Below, piece after piece: positions 10,263-20,516 of a stretch of 64,000 bases of DNA (position 1 is the stretch's first letter; each line of letters opens with the position of its first letter). Position numbers and translations under genes: made by a program. Under the pieces are notes generated by a model. It made no database searches. It saw only the letters and a list, made by a program, of their open reading frames with translations, and was not told the origin of the DNA. The DNA comes from Sepioteuthis lessoniana. Taxonomy: Eukaryota; Mollusca; Cephalopoda; Myopsida; Loliginidae. The stretch lies in NCBI GenBank assembly GCA_963585895.1, contig OY757913.1:103046645-103110644 (forward strand), in the 5' to 3' direction.

Positions 10263-11347
10263 ACTCATTAGAGTTTTTCACATCAGTGTAAGCTGATGGT
10301 CTTTCACTGGAGATTGTGTGACAGCAAGTCTCCTGAAGTCTTAAGGACTCTTCTCAGTATTCTGGCCGTTCTCAATAATTCTGTTGTTTGGATGGTCTCC
10401 ACTCGGCTGCCAACTTCCAAATCCTGCAGCCCCGTTAGTTATCCTTTAGTTACTGATCCAAACGCACCGATTACAATTGATATAATTGTCACCTCCATGT
10501 TCCATAGTTTTTTCAATTCCCTAGCAAGGTCGAGGTACTTATCCTTCTTTTCACATTCTTTCAATTTTATTCTGTGTCCAGCCAGGACTGCAAATTTGAC
10601 GATTTTGCATGTATTCTTTTTGTTGCTGTTGCTTATTATTAGGTCAGGTCTTCTGGCTGAGATTAGTTGATCCGTGTCTATGTCAAAGTCCCATTGGAGT
10701 TTATGTGTGATATTTTCTGGGAGAGCTGCTGGGTTGTCCATATACCATTGGTTCGTATGGTCAAATTCAAATTTCTTGCACATGTCCCAGTGGATCACCT
10801 TGCTCACCCAGTCGTGTCTAGTCTTATACACCCTCTGTGCTAATTTGCTGCATTCGCTCATTATGTGATTGATAGTTCCATCTCTGTCACCTCATAGCCC
10901 ACATTTACTATTTTGCTGCGACTTATCTATTCTTGCTTTGATATGGTTGGTTCTTACGGCATTGATTTGTGCTGCTATTAGGAGAGTTTCTGTTTCCATG
11001 TTAAAGTTTCCTCTTCTCAGCCAGGTCCACGTTTTTTGGTGTGAGATGTTGTTTATTAGTCGTTTAAAACGCTCATAAGTTTTTTTGTTCTTTGGTCCAT
11101 TTGTTCAAGTTCATCTCTAGTCCACTTGAGAAAGGGTCCGGAATATTTAACGAGGGGTACAGCCCAGGTATTTATTCCTTTGATAAGGCTTCATCTAGAT
11201 AGTTTTATCTCAGATAGTTTTCTAGTTCTCCTGAGATATTTTTTAAAAATTTTGTTTTTCATTTCGACTTGTTTGATGGTGTCAGCCTCCAAGATGCCCA
11301 AGTATTTGTAGGCCTCGTTTTCTGTGAGCGTTCTAATCTTGTCTTGA
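10263..11347 (-). pseudogene. R4-like LINE copy E, best-preserved RT-to-endonuclease junction
   Basis: The minus strand carries the RT thumb region (the VPLVKYSGPFLKW block near 11110-11160), the CCHC region, and a 140-codon open frame at 10439-10861 across the endonuclease. In that frame residues 71-73 are RPD, but the second acidic residue is lysine (KIVKFAV, residue 89), so the nuclease site would be impaired. YLDLAREL lies at 109-116. Both ends abut ATT tracts (10237-10262 and 11348-11390). It is 5'-truncated and not autonomous. Confidence 0.8.

Positions 11348-11390
<43 letters not shown>
11348..11390. repeat. (ATT)n microsatellite
   Basis: About 14 ATT units marking the 5' boundary of copy E and the start of the triplicated LINE tails. 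Confidence 0.96.
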
Positions 11391-11690
11391 TACTTCTTAA
11401 GAGTTTTCCACATCAGCGCCCGCTGATGGTTTTTCACTTGAGTTTGAGTGATAGCAAGTCTCCTCAATTATCATCATCATTATTATTATTATTTACTTCT
11501 TAAGAGTTTTCCACATCAGCGCCCGCTGATGGTTTTTCACTTGAGTTTGAGTGATAGCAAGTCTCCTCAATTATCATCATCATTATTATTATTATTTACT
11601 TCTTAAGAGTTTTCCACATCAGCGCCCGCTGATGGTTTTTCACTTGAGTTTGAGTGATAGCAAGTCTCCTCAATTATCATCATTATTATT
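11391..11690 (-). repeat. Three tandem 103-bp copies of the R4-like LINE 3' tail
   Basis: The block starting 'tacttcttaagagttttcc' occurs at 11391, 11494 and 11597, each about 103 bp. Each runs through 'cagcgcccgctgatgg' and 'gcaagtctcctcaat' and ends in an ATC/ATT tract. The copies look almost identical. This is only the last 75 bp or so of the LINE plus the microsatellite, repeated in direct orientation. Confidence 0.9.
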
Positions 11691-12251
11691 ATAATTATTT
11701 GCTCCTTGAGAGTTTTTTCACGTCAGTATTAGCTGATCGTCTTTCACTGGAGTTTGAGAGACAACAAGTTTCCTCATGTCTCCAGGACCCTTCTCAGAAT
11801 TCTGGTCGTTCTCAATAATGTAGTAGTTTGGATGGTCTCCAGTAAACCTCTAATCTCCAAGTCCTCCTGTCCCTTTAATAATCCTTTGGTGACTGTACCA
11901 AAAGCACCAATCACAATTGGTATAATTGTTACTTCCATGTTCAACAGTTTTTTCAATTCCCTTGGAAGGTCCAGGTACTTATTTTTCTTTTCATTTTCTT
12001 TCAATTTTATTTTGCAGTCAGCCAGGACCTCAAAGACCACAATTTTTTAAGTTTTCTTTTTTGGTTTTTGATTGTTATAAGGTCTGGTTGTCTGGCCGAG
12101 ATTAGGGGATCCGTTTATATGTCAAAATCCGATGGAAATTTATGTGTCTCATTCTCCAGGGCAGACGCTGAATTGTACGTAGTCCATTTGTTCGTATGGA
12201 CAAATTTAAATTTCTTGTACAACTTCCTGTGGATCACCTTGCTCACCCAGA
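11691..12251 (-). pseudogene. R4-like LINE copy F, truncated
   Basis: The minus-strand frame at 11774-12040 gives 88 residues of the C-terminal region (KKNKYLDLPREL, IPIVIGAFGTVTKG, ILRRVLET). A second frame upstream carries the post-knuckle block. The copy breaks off at about 12251 inside the block equivalent to VSKVIHW and runs into a short GAGTGAGATATGG minisatellite at 12252-12320. Confidence 0.75.
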
Positions 12252-12320
12252 AGTGAGTGAGATATGGATGAGTGATATGTTGTTGCGGATGAGTGAGATA
12301 TGGATGAGTGAGATATGCGA
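12252..12320. repeat. Short minisatellite, gatgagtgagatatg type
   Basis: Four or so imperfect copies of a 15-20 bp unit (gagtgagatatggat) at the breakpoint of R4-like copy F. One near-perfect longer period is visible. Confidence 0.7.
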
Positions 12321-12364
12321 ATGAATGTGAAGTGAAAGTCAAAATGCCTTATGCGGTATTTAAT

Positions 12365-12866
12365 TATTTCATATTGACCTCCGACCCGGCCAAGTTGTCA
12401 AAAGAAGAAATGCAGCTGTGTAAATAACAGGTGCATCCGGGCGAAGATAACAGGAGATCAGGGGCGACCTTGACTGTCGAGGGGTTGAATTGAGTGCGAA
12501 TTGTGACGCTCGCAGGAAGTAGGTGGGTGTCAAATTATTATACAACCCCGGCGACAGGAAGTTCAGATCAGTTGAAGAGAAGATGCTAGAATGAGAACCA
12601 TGTCCCAGCAGAGGCTGGGCCCCCAGGCCCCCAGCTGAGAAGCCCAGGAGAACGGGAAAGAAAGGCTGTGATTGTCGGAAGAGTTGGGGGGGGTCAATAT
12701 GTTGCAGTTCTGTTCAGTCTCCAACTCCCTCTCACACACAACGCTTTCAATAAAGTGAGAGGTATATTTTTCTATAGAACTGTGTCCGCTCGTCTTTATT
12801 GTGTCGTTGTTATGTTTCCGCACGTATATGTGTATAGTTGCATATGTATTATGTGGCTCTGCAACA
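12365..12866 (+). mobile_element. Solo LTR, copy 1 (TSD TAAT)
   Basis: A 502-bp element flanked by TAAT at 12361-12364 and 12867-12870. It starts 'tatttcatattgacc' (family consensus begins TGTAACATATTG) and ends 'ctctgcaaca'. An AATAAAGTGAGAGG polyadenylation-type signal lies near 12750. No internal coding region is present, so it is a recombination relic. The 4-bp TSD suits a Gypsy-type element, which is inference. Antisense ORF 12563-12823 is not coding. Confidence 0.85.
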
Positions 12867-13069
12867 TAATCTCAGGACAACGATTTCATTTTCTTCGAAA
12901 TTAGCTGTTACGCTAAACGCGTCTCAAACAGTTTCAAGTATACAAGAGGGTAGAATGGGCTCTGTACCCTTAGTAATTGTAGCTAGTCAAGATTACTTCG
13001 AGCATCTGTGTAATGGGTATGTTGATTTAATCTGCATGGTTTTGCATAATATTTACTATTATTATTCGG

Positions 13070-13300
13070 GAAGTCCCCGTGGTTAACGTACTGGAGAGCG
13101 ATATCCTAGAGGGTGAGTTCAAACTCCAGCCGTGCTATTATATTCACTTTCGAATTTATACTCTTGGAAAAGGTATGAACTCTCTTATCCCCACAAGTTA
13201 CGGATTAAATAGTATCACTATACTGTTCTTCAACAAGTATGACTTTGACATTAAATAACCCATGAAGGTTGATATAACATCAAACCAATTATATTCAGCA
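13070..13300 (+). repeat. SINE family A copy
   Basis: A decayed head ('ccccgtggttaacgtactgg', B-box-like 'gagttcaaactcc') is followed by the A-family body ('ctcttggaaaaggtatgaa', 'gattaaatagtatc') and the tail 'ttgacattaaataaccc ... ggttgatata'. Confidence 0.75.
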
Positions 13301-14344
13301 AACTTCTTAATATAAAGGTCGTGATAGAAACCTGGCTAGAAAGGAATTTATCTAAATCAAAAGATATGTAAATTTCGAAAGCTTACGGAAACGCTAATGC
13401 ATCAGCGAAGCCAAAAGGTTCCAACATATCTGTTGATTTTGGATTCCACTTGTCGGTTAAGTGGCTTAAAGAAAAGTATTTTTACTTTCACTTTCAGTTT
13501 GTCTTTCATACAACGATAGAAAATCCATTAAAAGATGGAAACAATATCCTCTGTTCAAAATAAAAAGGGAAATATTTTCTTCAAAGATAATCCCGAAAAT
13601 ATAAGTGTCAGATTAGAATAAGTTTGATAGATTTTAGGAGAGCGTTAAGATATCGAAAGTTTCAGATTTGCTGGAAAAAATGTTTAATCCTATAACTACA
13701 TAGCTGAAAAAGCCATCATCATATTGCATTGGTTTCAGCCTTTTTTTATCAATTAAACAAAAACTAAAAGAAAAATAAAGTCTATCACAAGCAAAGATTG
13801 GACAAGTATGTAACTGGAGTTGTCGATTTGAGGGGGACATGTGGAAGCCTAAATTATTACTAACGAACAAATATTAAGAAATATTTTAGAATAAGACTTG
13901 TTAGTGATATCCAATCATTAACTAATTAGCAACTAAAATAATTATTAAGAATTTGTTATTATCTAAAGTATAGCTGATCTAATATTAACCAGGCGGAAAG
14001 TATGTATTAGCTCAAGCCCTCCACTATGGATAGGATTCTATTCAAAACTTAAGAGGAGTAAAGTTGGTTTGAATTAAGAGATGTCCTTTCGCTAGATTTG
14101 CTGAACAAAGGATAAAAAACAAGTCTGCCCTGATATTTTCCTCATACCTCGAGGGAGAGAACAGTTGATTTCAGGCCTTTGCCAAGGACATCAGTGCTTA
14201 GCGAAATGCAAACAGCCTAGTAATGATCAACCCCAATCTTTAAAAAAAATACTGCAAATGTGTGCCTGCCAGGCCTTTACTTGTTGGAGCCTTGCTTGGA
14301 AGAAAATATATTTCTTGAGTTCTCTTGATTTAATCCTAAGCTGC
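13301..14344. other. No recognised feature
   Basis: AT-rich sequence. A 78-codon minus-strand ORF (13634-13870) and a 63-codon plus-strand ORF (14165-14356) show no recognisable domain and no support as genes. Confidence 0.4.
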
Positions 14345-14740
14345 ATCCAGTGTTAAGGTTGGAGTTCTTGACAGCTAGATATTATTGTACCTCCTCTTTC
14401 TTGCCATTACTTCAAAGTCGACTCTGAATCTGAGTGGTAGTATGTGTTTGGATCAAATACATGGATCATATACGGCCACTAACTATCAATAATTTGCATG
14501 TTTCAAATAATGGGAATATCTATAATTTTAAAATATATAGTTGCTTGCAAATCAAGACTATAACACAGGTGTATTTAAAACCATATGATTGAGTGCAAAG
14601 TATTTGTATAAAGAAATTGACTCCTTAATTATATAAAAATGATTATCATTAAATATATTGAATTACTTGGAAAAAGAAAGAATAAACTCGGATTTAAATA
14701 ACCTGTCAGAGGTTGAAATGCCGGAAAACTTAGCAAGCTA
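14345..14740 (+). repeat. Family F copy, strongly diverged
   Basis: Weak match to the F diagnostic block ('gactctgaatctgagtggta', 'gatcaaatacatgg'), AT-rich middle, and a degraded tail ('gatttaaataacctg ... ggttgaaatgcc'). Confidence 0.5.
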
Positions 14741-14834
14741 CAAATAAATATATATTGCTCTCAAGTTATTTTTCACGTGAGCTTTATGAAGGTTTTTTTA
14801 GAGAACATTGGTACAAAAATAAACTTTTTGATTT

Positions 14835-14885
14835 TGTTTGATTTAACGGCATATCAACTCCTTATGGATTATTTAAGGCCAAAAT
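14835..14885 (-). repeat. Isolated A/F-type hairpin tail
   Basis: On the minus strand, 'ttggccttaaataatcc ... gttgatatgccgtt' followed by an A/C-rich end. Only the tail of an A or F element remains. Confidence 0.55.
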
Positions 14886-14940
14886 TTGATTTATTAGCAA
14901 ATGTTTGATTACTATCTTAACTATATTTTAAAAGTTATAT

Positions 14941-15391
14941 TGTTGTATAAACATATACATATACAAATATAATTTTAAGCGCAAACATAATCAAACATAA
15001 TTGAAAAAACTTCAATGAATGAACGAATACACTTCTTTATAAAAATTTACATTTCACACACTTTATTCTCGAGAGGGTTGATCTTTCTGTTGTGAGTAAG
15101 AGATGAGTGGAGACAGGGACAGACTGCTATATTGACCCAACTGTTTCTCTTGACCATAGCAGCACTTTTCCGGCATCTTGGCTGGTGTTGCTCAACCCGG
15201 GGTCGTTGAGGGCCATAGCCCTCTGTCTGCAAGCTGACCCTCACTCTGGCCTTCCTGTATCCAACTTGCTCAACTACCGCCGGCACCTGCCTATATTCTT
15301 TCATAACGCTCATTTACTTCCGCTTCTTCTTCCGCTTTTTTACACAGGCGCATCTCTGATTGACAGCTCGGTCAAGGGTCAATATACAGCA
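14941..15391 (-). mobile_element. Solo LTR, copy 2 (TSD ATAT)
   Basis: A 451-bp element, minus strand, flanked by ATAT at 14937-14940 and 15392-15395. The left end 'tgttgtata' and right end 'gggtcaatatacagca' match the ends of the other LTR copies. 'cactttattctcgagaggg' near 15059 corresponds to the polyadenylation-signal region. No coding region adjoins it. ORFs 15047-15313 and 15107-15466 are shadows. Confidence 0.82.
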
Positions 15392-15564
15392 ATATTGCAA
15401 TCATTTATTTTTGATCAGATTTCATTTATAACTATAATTATCATTCGTTTGCACAGATGTATATAATATCAATATTTTATGATGGATACCAAAAAAAAAT
15501 ATCTGTACTAAATTATGTGATCACATATTTTCTCAATGTTTTATTAAACAATCTCATAATATTG

Positions 15565-15990
15565 TAGCTTTGGGGAATATGGAGTGTGACTTCATTGCTA
15601 TCGCTCCCAGCTCCACGCTGGCTCGGAGTGGTATCACCTGATAGGGTCCTATCTATGGGTCAAATAGAATTGTTTGACATTTATACTGGATGCAAACAAA
15701 CGACTAGTGTCAAATTTAATTATTAAAAATAAAACTGTTTGATCATTTAGTTGTGTGTAAGCAAATAACTGATGTTTAATTGAATTGTTAGTCATACATT
15801 GCAATACTTGGTACCATTTATCTTCAACTTTTGTTAAATTGAATTGTTGGAAATTGAACTGTTTTATCATATAAGTGTGGGTAAGTATAAAATGTGTTCA
15901 CAAATCATATATTTTATATATATGCACGAAAAGATTTTCGAATTAAAAAGCATACAATGGTTGACATGCTTTAAAACCAAACCAAACTAA
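15565..15990 (+). repeat. Family F copy
   Basis: Opens with 'tagctttggggaatatgg', then 'gatagggtcctatctatgg' and sub-repeats on 'aactgaattgttagaa'-type sequence. It ends near 15960-15990 with 'ggttgacatgctttaaaacc' and an A/C-rich tail. The first half of the tail stem-loop is degraded. Confidence 0.72.
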
Positions 15991-15991
15991 A

Positions 15992-16654
15992 CCTTATTGA
16001 TGGGTACATTTTTTTTTTTTTTATAAAACTCTAAAAATTCACATTGTTTTTATCAGTTTATTTCAAAGTATTAAATATTTGATTTTGATTAACCAGCAAA
16101 ACTTCATTTAATTTTGTGGATATACTAGTTGCCTGGTCAAGTATTTCCTATTTTATTGATGAATAGATATATTTTATTTCAAACTCTAAATTCACATTTA
16201 CTTTTTCAGATATTTTTTTCGAACCACGCGATAATTGATTTCGTGCTTTTCTGTTAGTTAACCTCTAATATTCCATACAGTCTCGTGCATATACCAATCA
16301 ATATGGTTTTTAATGTTTTTTCAAATATTTTTTGGCGTTTGATTCATTAAATAATATTCAAACTTTCTTTGCCAAGTTTACATTGGGTCATAAATTAATG
16401 TTTATTTCGTCAGGGACTCTACCTGTTGGTTTTTAAAAATGTTGAGGTCGTAAAAAAGAAGGGGAGAAACTCAAGCAAACCAACCGATGGCATTTTGCTC
16501 ATTTAGAAATTATTCATTTAGGATACGAGACTTATCAAGACGTTTTTCTTTTTTATGTTTCTTTTAATATTATGTACTTCAGAAAATTCAGTATAATTTT
16601 AAAATATTTGTTTTTAAATTCACGATCTAATGATTTTAAACAGTGCTTTAATAA
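15992..16654. other. AT-rich, no recognised gene
   Basis: AT-rich with a T-run at about 16011-16022. Possibly includes the 3' flank or terminal part of the mariner fossil on the minus strand, but no terminal inverted repeat was found. Confidence 0.4.
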
Positions 16655-17170
16655 ATCAGTATATGATCCCTGAATATTTATGCATTTCTGCCATCGATAG
16701 ACAAGTTTATTCATAACTCTACGATAAAGCTCTAAAGATTTTGATGCCAATAAATTTTTAAAAGCCTTTACTTCTTGTTTCGGAACTGAACTTTTTGGCG
16801 TCAAAAAGTGTCCCACAGCTTAAAAACATGGTTACGTGAGTGTTAGAGATCCAAAGAATATAGTGGAAGTGGCAGTGTCATATTCCAACTCACCGAGTGT
16901 CTTACGTCTCAATTTTGCAACGTGTGGTCCAGCATTGTCATCAAAGAAAAAGAATTAAAAGCTTTTCTACTTCTCTTTTGGAACTGAACTTTTTTGGGGG
17001 AAAAAGTTTCCTGCAACTTAAAAATGGTTATGTGTGTGTTAGACATCCAAATAATATGGTGGAAGTGGCAGAAACTCATATCGCAGCTCAGTGAGTCTTA
17101 CGTGTCATCTTAGCCACATGTGGCCGAGCATTGTCATCTTGGCAACATGTGGCCCAGCAATATCATGAAA
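16655..17170 (-). pseudogene. Mariner-like transposase fossil with internal duplications
   Basis: Minus strand. Three places encode the DDE-catalytic block DNARPHVAKM or a variant: about 17136-17165 (DIAGPHVAKM), 17106-17135 (DNARPHVAKM, shifted frame) and 16912-16950 (DDNAGPHVAK). ELRYEFLPLPPYYLDV at about 17035-17095 matches the mariner Pro-rich motif that follows the catalytic block. The frame 16553-16816 holds the C-terminal signature YRRVMNKLVYRWQKC (residues 31-45) and GSYTD. Stops, frameshifts and duplications show it is dead. The N-terminal DNA-binding part is not found. Confidence 0.78.
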
Positions 17171-17954
17171 GAAAATTATGACCAAGCTTGAAAAGTAAAC
17201 GCATCGCTTCTGTTTTTTAATCTTCAAGGTTAGTGTCATATAACCTTAAAAATCAAATTATGAAAAGTTTGGGAATATTATCTAAGAGAACATTTAAAGA
17301 ATTTGGAATGTAATTTTTATATAAACTATGAAAATTATATTTTAGAATAGAGTTTGTAGTTTATACTAAAATCGGACAGTATTTTCTGGACAATCTAATG
17401 TATAGATTTAAGTTCTGACAACTTTCCTTTTTCTAATCACTTGAAAAAGAAAATATGATTGACTTGATATTTTTGATAAAATCAAATATCCAAGGAAATG
17501 CGGAAAAGTTATTACTCGTGAGAACAATAACTAATGTTATTAAAACTGGTCTATGTGACTTCGTCAGACTTCTGCAAGATGGTGTTGGAACTGCAGGAGT
17601 TATCAGAAATATGATGGGGGCTCTATGTAATACAATATTGGCTATAATCCTTAAAAGAGTTGTGTTTGTTATCCCTACAGAAACATTAGTGGATACCATT
17701 ATAGTACCAAGGGATGATACTTTTGCTTTCATCGTATAGCAGAGAATTATTTCATGATTCATGGATTAGCTGCCTTAAATGGGTAACTTTGTGTGATGGT
17801 ATTCAATATTTTTGCAAAATGGTGGACGTGTTGGAGGAGCGCATTGAAGCCAGCAAAAACTATCTTAGAATTTATCAAAAGTCCTTTTTAATCTATTATC
17901 TTTTCTTTTTAATTAGAATTTTAAGATGCTTTTTTGGACAGATGAAATTGCTAT
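17171..17954. other. No recognised feature; overlapping antisense ORFs
   Basis: A 94-codon plus ORF (17455-17739) and a 109-codon minus ORF (17433-17762) overlap completely, so at most one could be real. Both give hydrophobic translations rich in Ile, Val and Thr. I recognise no domain. It may be an undescribed repeat or the upstream part of a transposon. Confidence 0.35.
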
Positions 17955-18370
17955 TATTCATCCCTACTCGAATTTTTCACGTCAGCATTAGCGAGAGGTC
18001 TTTCACAGGACGCTGAGTAACAGCAAGTCACTTAAGCTTTATCGAATTCTTCTCTGTATTCTAGCCGATTTCCACAATGGTGTGATCCGTAGAATTTCGG
18101 TTCTTTCTTTATTTTCCAATTCCTCCAATCTCTTTTCCAAGCACATGAAGACTATTTCTAGCGCGCATACTATTATTTATATCACCGTCATCCTCAAGTT
18201 CCTCCAAGTAATTTTCTCTCTTTTCCTCGTATTTCATTTTCACTCTGTGGTCATCTGGAACAGCAGAATCCACCAGCTGGCAAGTTTGTTTTTTTTAACA
18301 TGTTGATTAATAGTCGGTCAGACCTTCTGACAGGGATTAAGGGATAAATTTCCTTCCCAAATTTTCGGAT
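17955..18370 (-). pseudogene. R4-like LINE copy G, diverged
   Basis: Block order on the minus strand matches the LINE 3' region ('tttttcacgtcagcattagc' tail, a 'gcaagtcacttaag' block, then a weak 'gtcggtcagaccttctg' endonuclease block). No frame is preserved. Its 5' end meets the CTT tract at 18371. Confidence 0.6.
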
Positions 18371-18379
18371 AATCTTCTT

Positions 18380-18444
<65 letters not shown>
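18371..18444. repeat. (CTT)n(ATT)n compound microsatellite
   Basis: CTT units then about 11 ATT units, directly abutting the 3' end of LINE copy H. Confidence 0.96.
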
Positions 18445-18445
<1 letters not shown>

Positions 18446-19918
18446 TACTCATTAGAGTTTTTCACATCAGCGTTGGCTGATGGTATTTCACTAGAGTTTT
18501 AGTGATAGCTAGTCTCCTCAAGTCTCCTGGAGTCCTCTCAGTATTCTGGCCGTTCTCAATAATATAGTAGCTTGGATGGTCTACATTCGTCCGCCAACTT
18601 CCAAGTCCTCCAGTCCCTTTAGTAATCCTTTAGTTACTGTTCCAAACGCAACAATTACAATTGTTATAATTGTCACCTGCATGTTTGATAGTTTTTTTCA
18701 TTTCCCTAGCAAGGTCGAGGTATTTATCCTTCTTTTCGCATTCCATCAGTTTTATTCTGTGGTCAGCCGGGACAGCAAAGTCGACAATTTTGCAAGTTCT
18801 CTTTGTTTTGTTGATTATTATTAGGTCTGGTCTTCTGCCTGAAATTAGGTGATCCGTGTGTATGTCAAAATCCCATTGGATGTGTGATATTTTCTAGGAC
18901 AAGTGCTGGAATTTGCATAAACCATTTATTTGTATGGTCAAATATAAATTTCTTGCACATCTCCCAGTGGATCACCTTGCCGACCCAGTCATATCTAGGC
19001 TTATATTCCTTCCGCGTTAAGTTGCAGCATTCCCTTATCATGTGATTGATGGTTTCATCTCTGTCACCGCATTGCCTACATTTGCAATTTTGCTGCGTCT
19101 TATCTATGCTCGCCTTGATATGATTGGTTCTTATAGCGTTGTTTTCTGTTGCTATTCGGAGAGATTCTATTTCTCTCTTAAAGTCTCCTTTTCTTAGCCA
19201 TGTCCAGGTTTTATCATGTGAGATGTTGTTTATTAGTCGTTTAAAACGCCTATAGAGTTTCTTTCCTTCCCATTTCCTAGTTATTTTCATTCTGTTATCT
19301 ATCGTGTTATCAGTATCATTTCTGATGGCTGTAATGAGTCGTCCATCGTGTTTTTGTATATAGTTTTCGAGTTGTATCGATGCGTCAACGCTGTCTTCAG
19401 TGCAGGCAAGTCCTTTTCCTCCCTCTTTTCTTGAAACATCTAGTCTGTCAACGTCGTCTCTGGGATGTAATGCCTCATGCATTGTCATTAGTTTTCTTGT
19501 TCTTTGGTCCATTTGTTTAAGTTCATCTCTGGTCCACTTGAGAAAGGGTTCGGAATACCTAACGAGTGGTACAGCCAGTTATTTATTCCTTTGATTAGGT
19601 TTCGGCAAGAGAATTTTGTCTCGAGTAGTTTTCTAGTTCTCCTGAGATATTCTTTTTGAATTTTATCTTTCATTTCCACTTGTTTGATGGTGTCAGCCTC
19701 CAAGATTCCCAAGCATTTGTAGGTTTCGTTTTCTGTGAGGGTTCTAATCTTGTCTTAATTTGGTTGTTCCATTCCGTCAGTTAGATGTCGTTAGCCACTT
19801 TTCATTACAAGCATTGCCCATTTTTCTATCCCAAATTCCATTCCTATGTCCTGACTGTATATTGTAAGTGCGTGTATTAGAGCTTCCAGTTCTTTTTAAT
19901 ATTTTGCTAATAGTTTGA
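18445..19918 (-). pseudogene. R4-like LINE copy H, longest copy (thumb, CCHC, endonuclease)
   Basis: About 1.47 kb on the minus strand. A 215-codon frame (18865-19512) covers the region after the RT thumb and a CX2CX8HX4C knuckle (C145, C148, H157, C162), as in R2-type elements. The thumb region lies in another frame (19488-19712). Compared with copy E the switch is a one-base loss near 19575. A further frame change near 18865 separates the endonuclease (GRRPDL, near 18840). ATT tracts flank both ends (18410-18444 and 19919-19949). The RT catalytic core is absent, so the copy is 5'-truncated. Confidence 0.82.
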
Positions 19919-19949
19919 TATTATTATCATTATTATTATTATTATTATT
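19919..19949. repeat. (ATT)n microsatellite
   Basis: An imperfect ATT run between copies H and I of the R4-like LINE. Confidence 0.93.
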
Positions 19950-20516
19950 TACTCATGAGAGTTTTTCACATCAGCGTAAGCTTTTACCGGAGTTTGAGAG
20001 ACAGCAGGACTCCTCTCAGTATTCTGCCCGTTCTTAAAAATGCTGTAGGTTGGATGGTGTTCACTCTTCAACCAACTTCCAAATCCTCCAGTCCCTTTAA
20101 TAATCCTTGGGTTACTGTGCTGAAAGCACCAATCACAATTGGTATAATTGTTACCCTTATGTTCAATAGTTTTTTTCAATTCCCTAGCAAGGTCGAAGTA
20201 CTCATCCTTCTTTTCACATTCTTTCAGTTTTCTTCTGTAGTCAGCGGGGACAGCAAAGTCGACAATTTTGTAAGTTCTTCTTTCTTTATTGATTATTATT
20301 AGTTCTGGTCTTCTGGCCGAGATTAGGAGCTCCGTTTGTAAGTCCCATGGGAGTTTATGTGTGTCATTTTCTAGGACAGGTGCTGGGTTGTGCAAATGAC
20401 ATTTGTTTGTATGGTCAAACTTAAAATTCTTGCACATCTCCCTGTGGATCACCTTGCCCATCCAGTCGTGTCTAATCTTATACTCCTTCTGTGGTAATTT
20501 GCTGTATTCACTTCTT
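19950..20516 (-). pseudogene. R4-like LINE copy I
   Basis: A 204-codon frame (19949-20563, minus) gives the post-knuckle block, then SARRPELII (Glu in place of the catalytic Asp of RPD) and KIVDFAVPAD, then YFDLAREL. Beyond that a frameshift near 20170 scrambles the C-terminus. Truncated at 20516 inside the block just after the zinc knuckle, where copy J begins without an intervening ATT tract. Confidence 0.78.

Noticed and set aside
15047..15466. ORFs of 88 and 119 codons near 15.1-15.4 kb
   Set aside because: Both lie within a TSD-flanked solo LTR and overlap on opposite strands.
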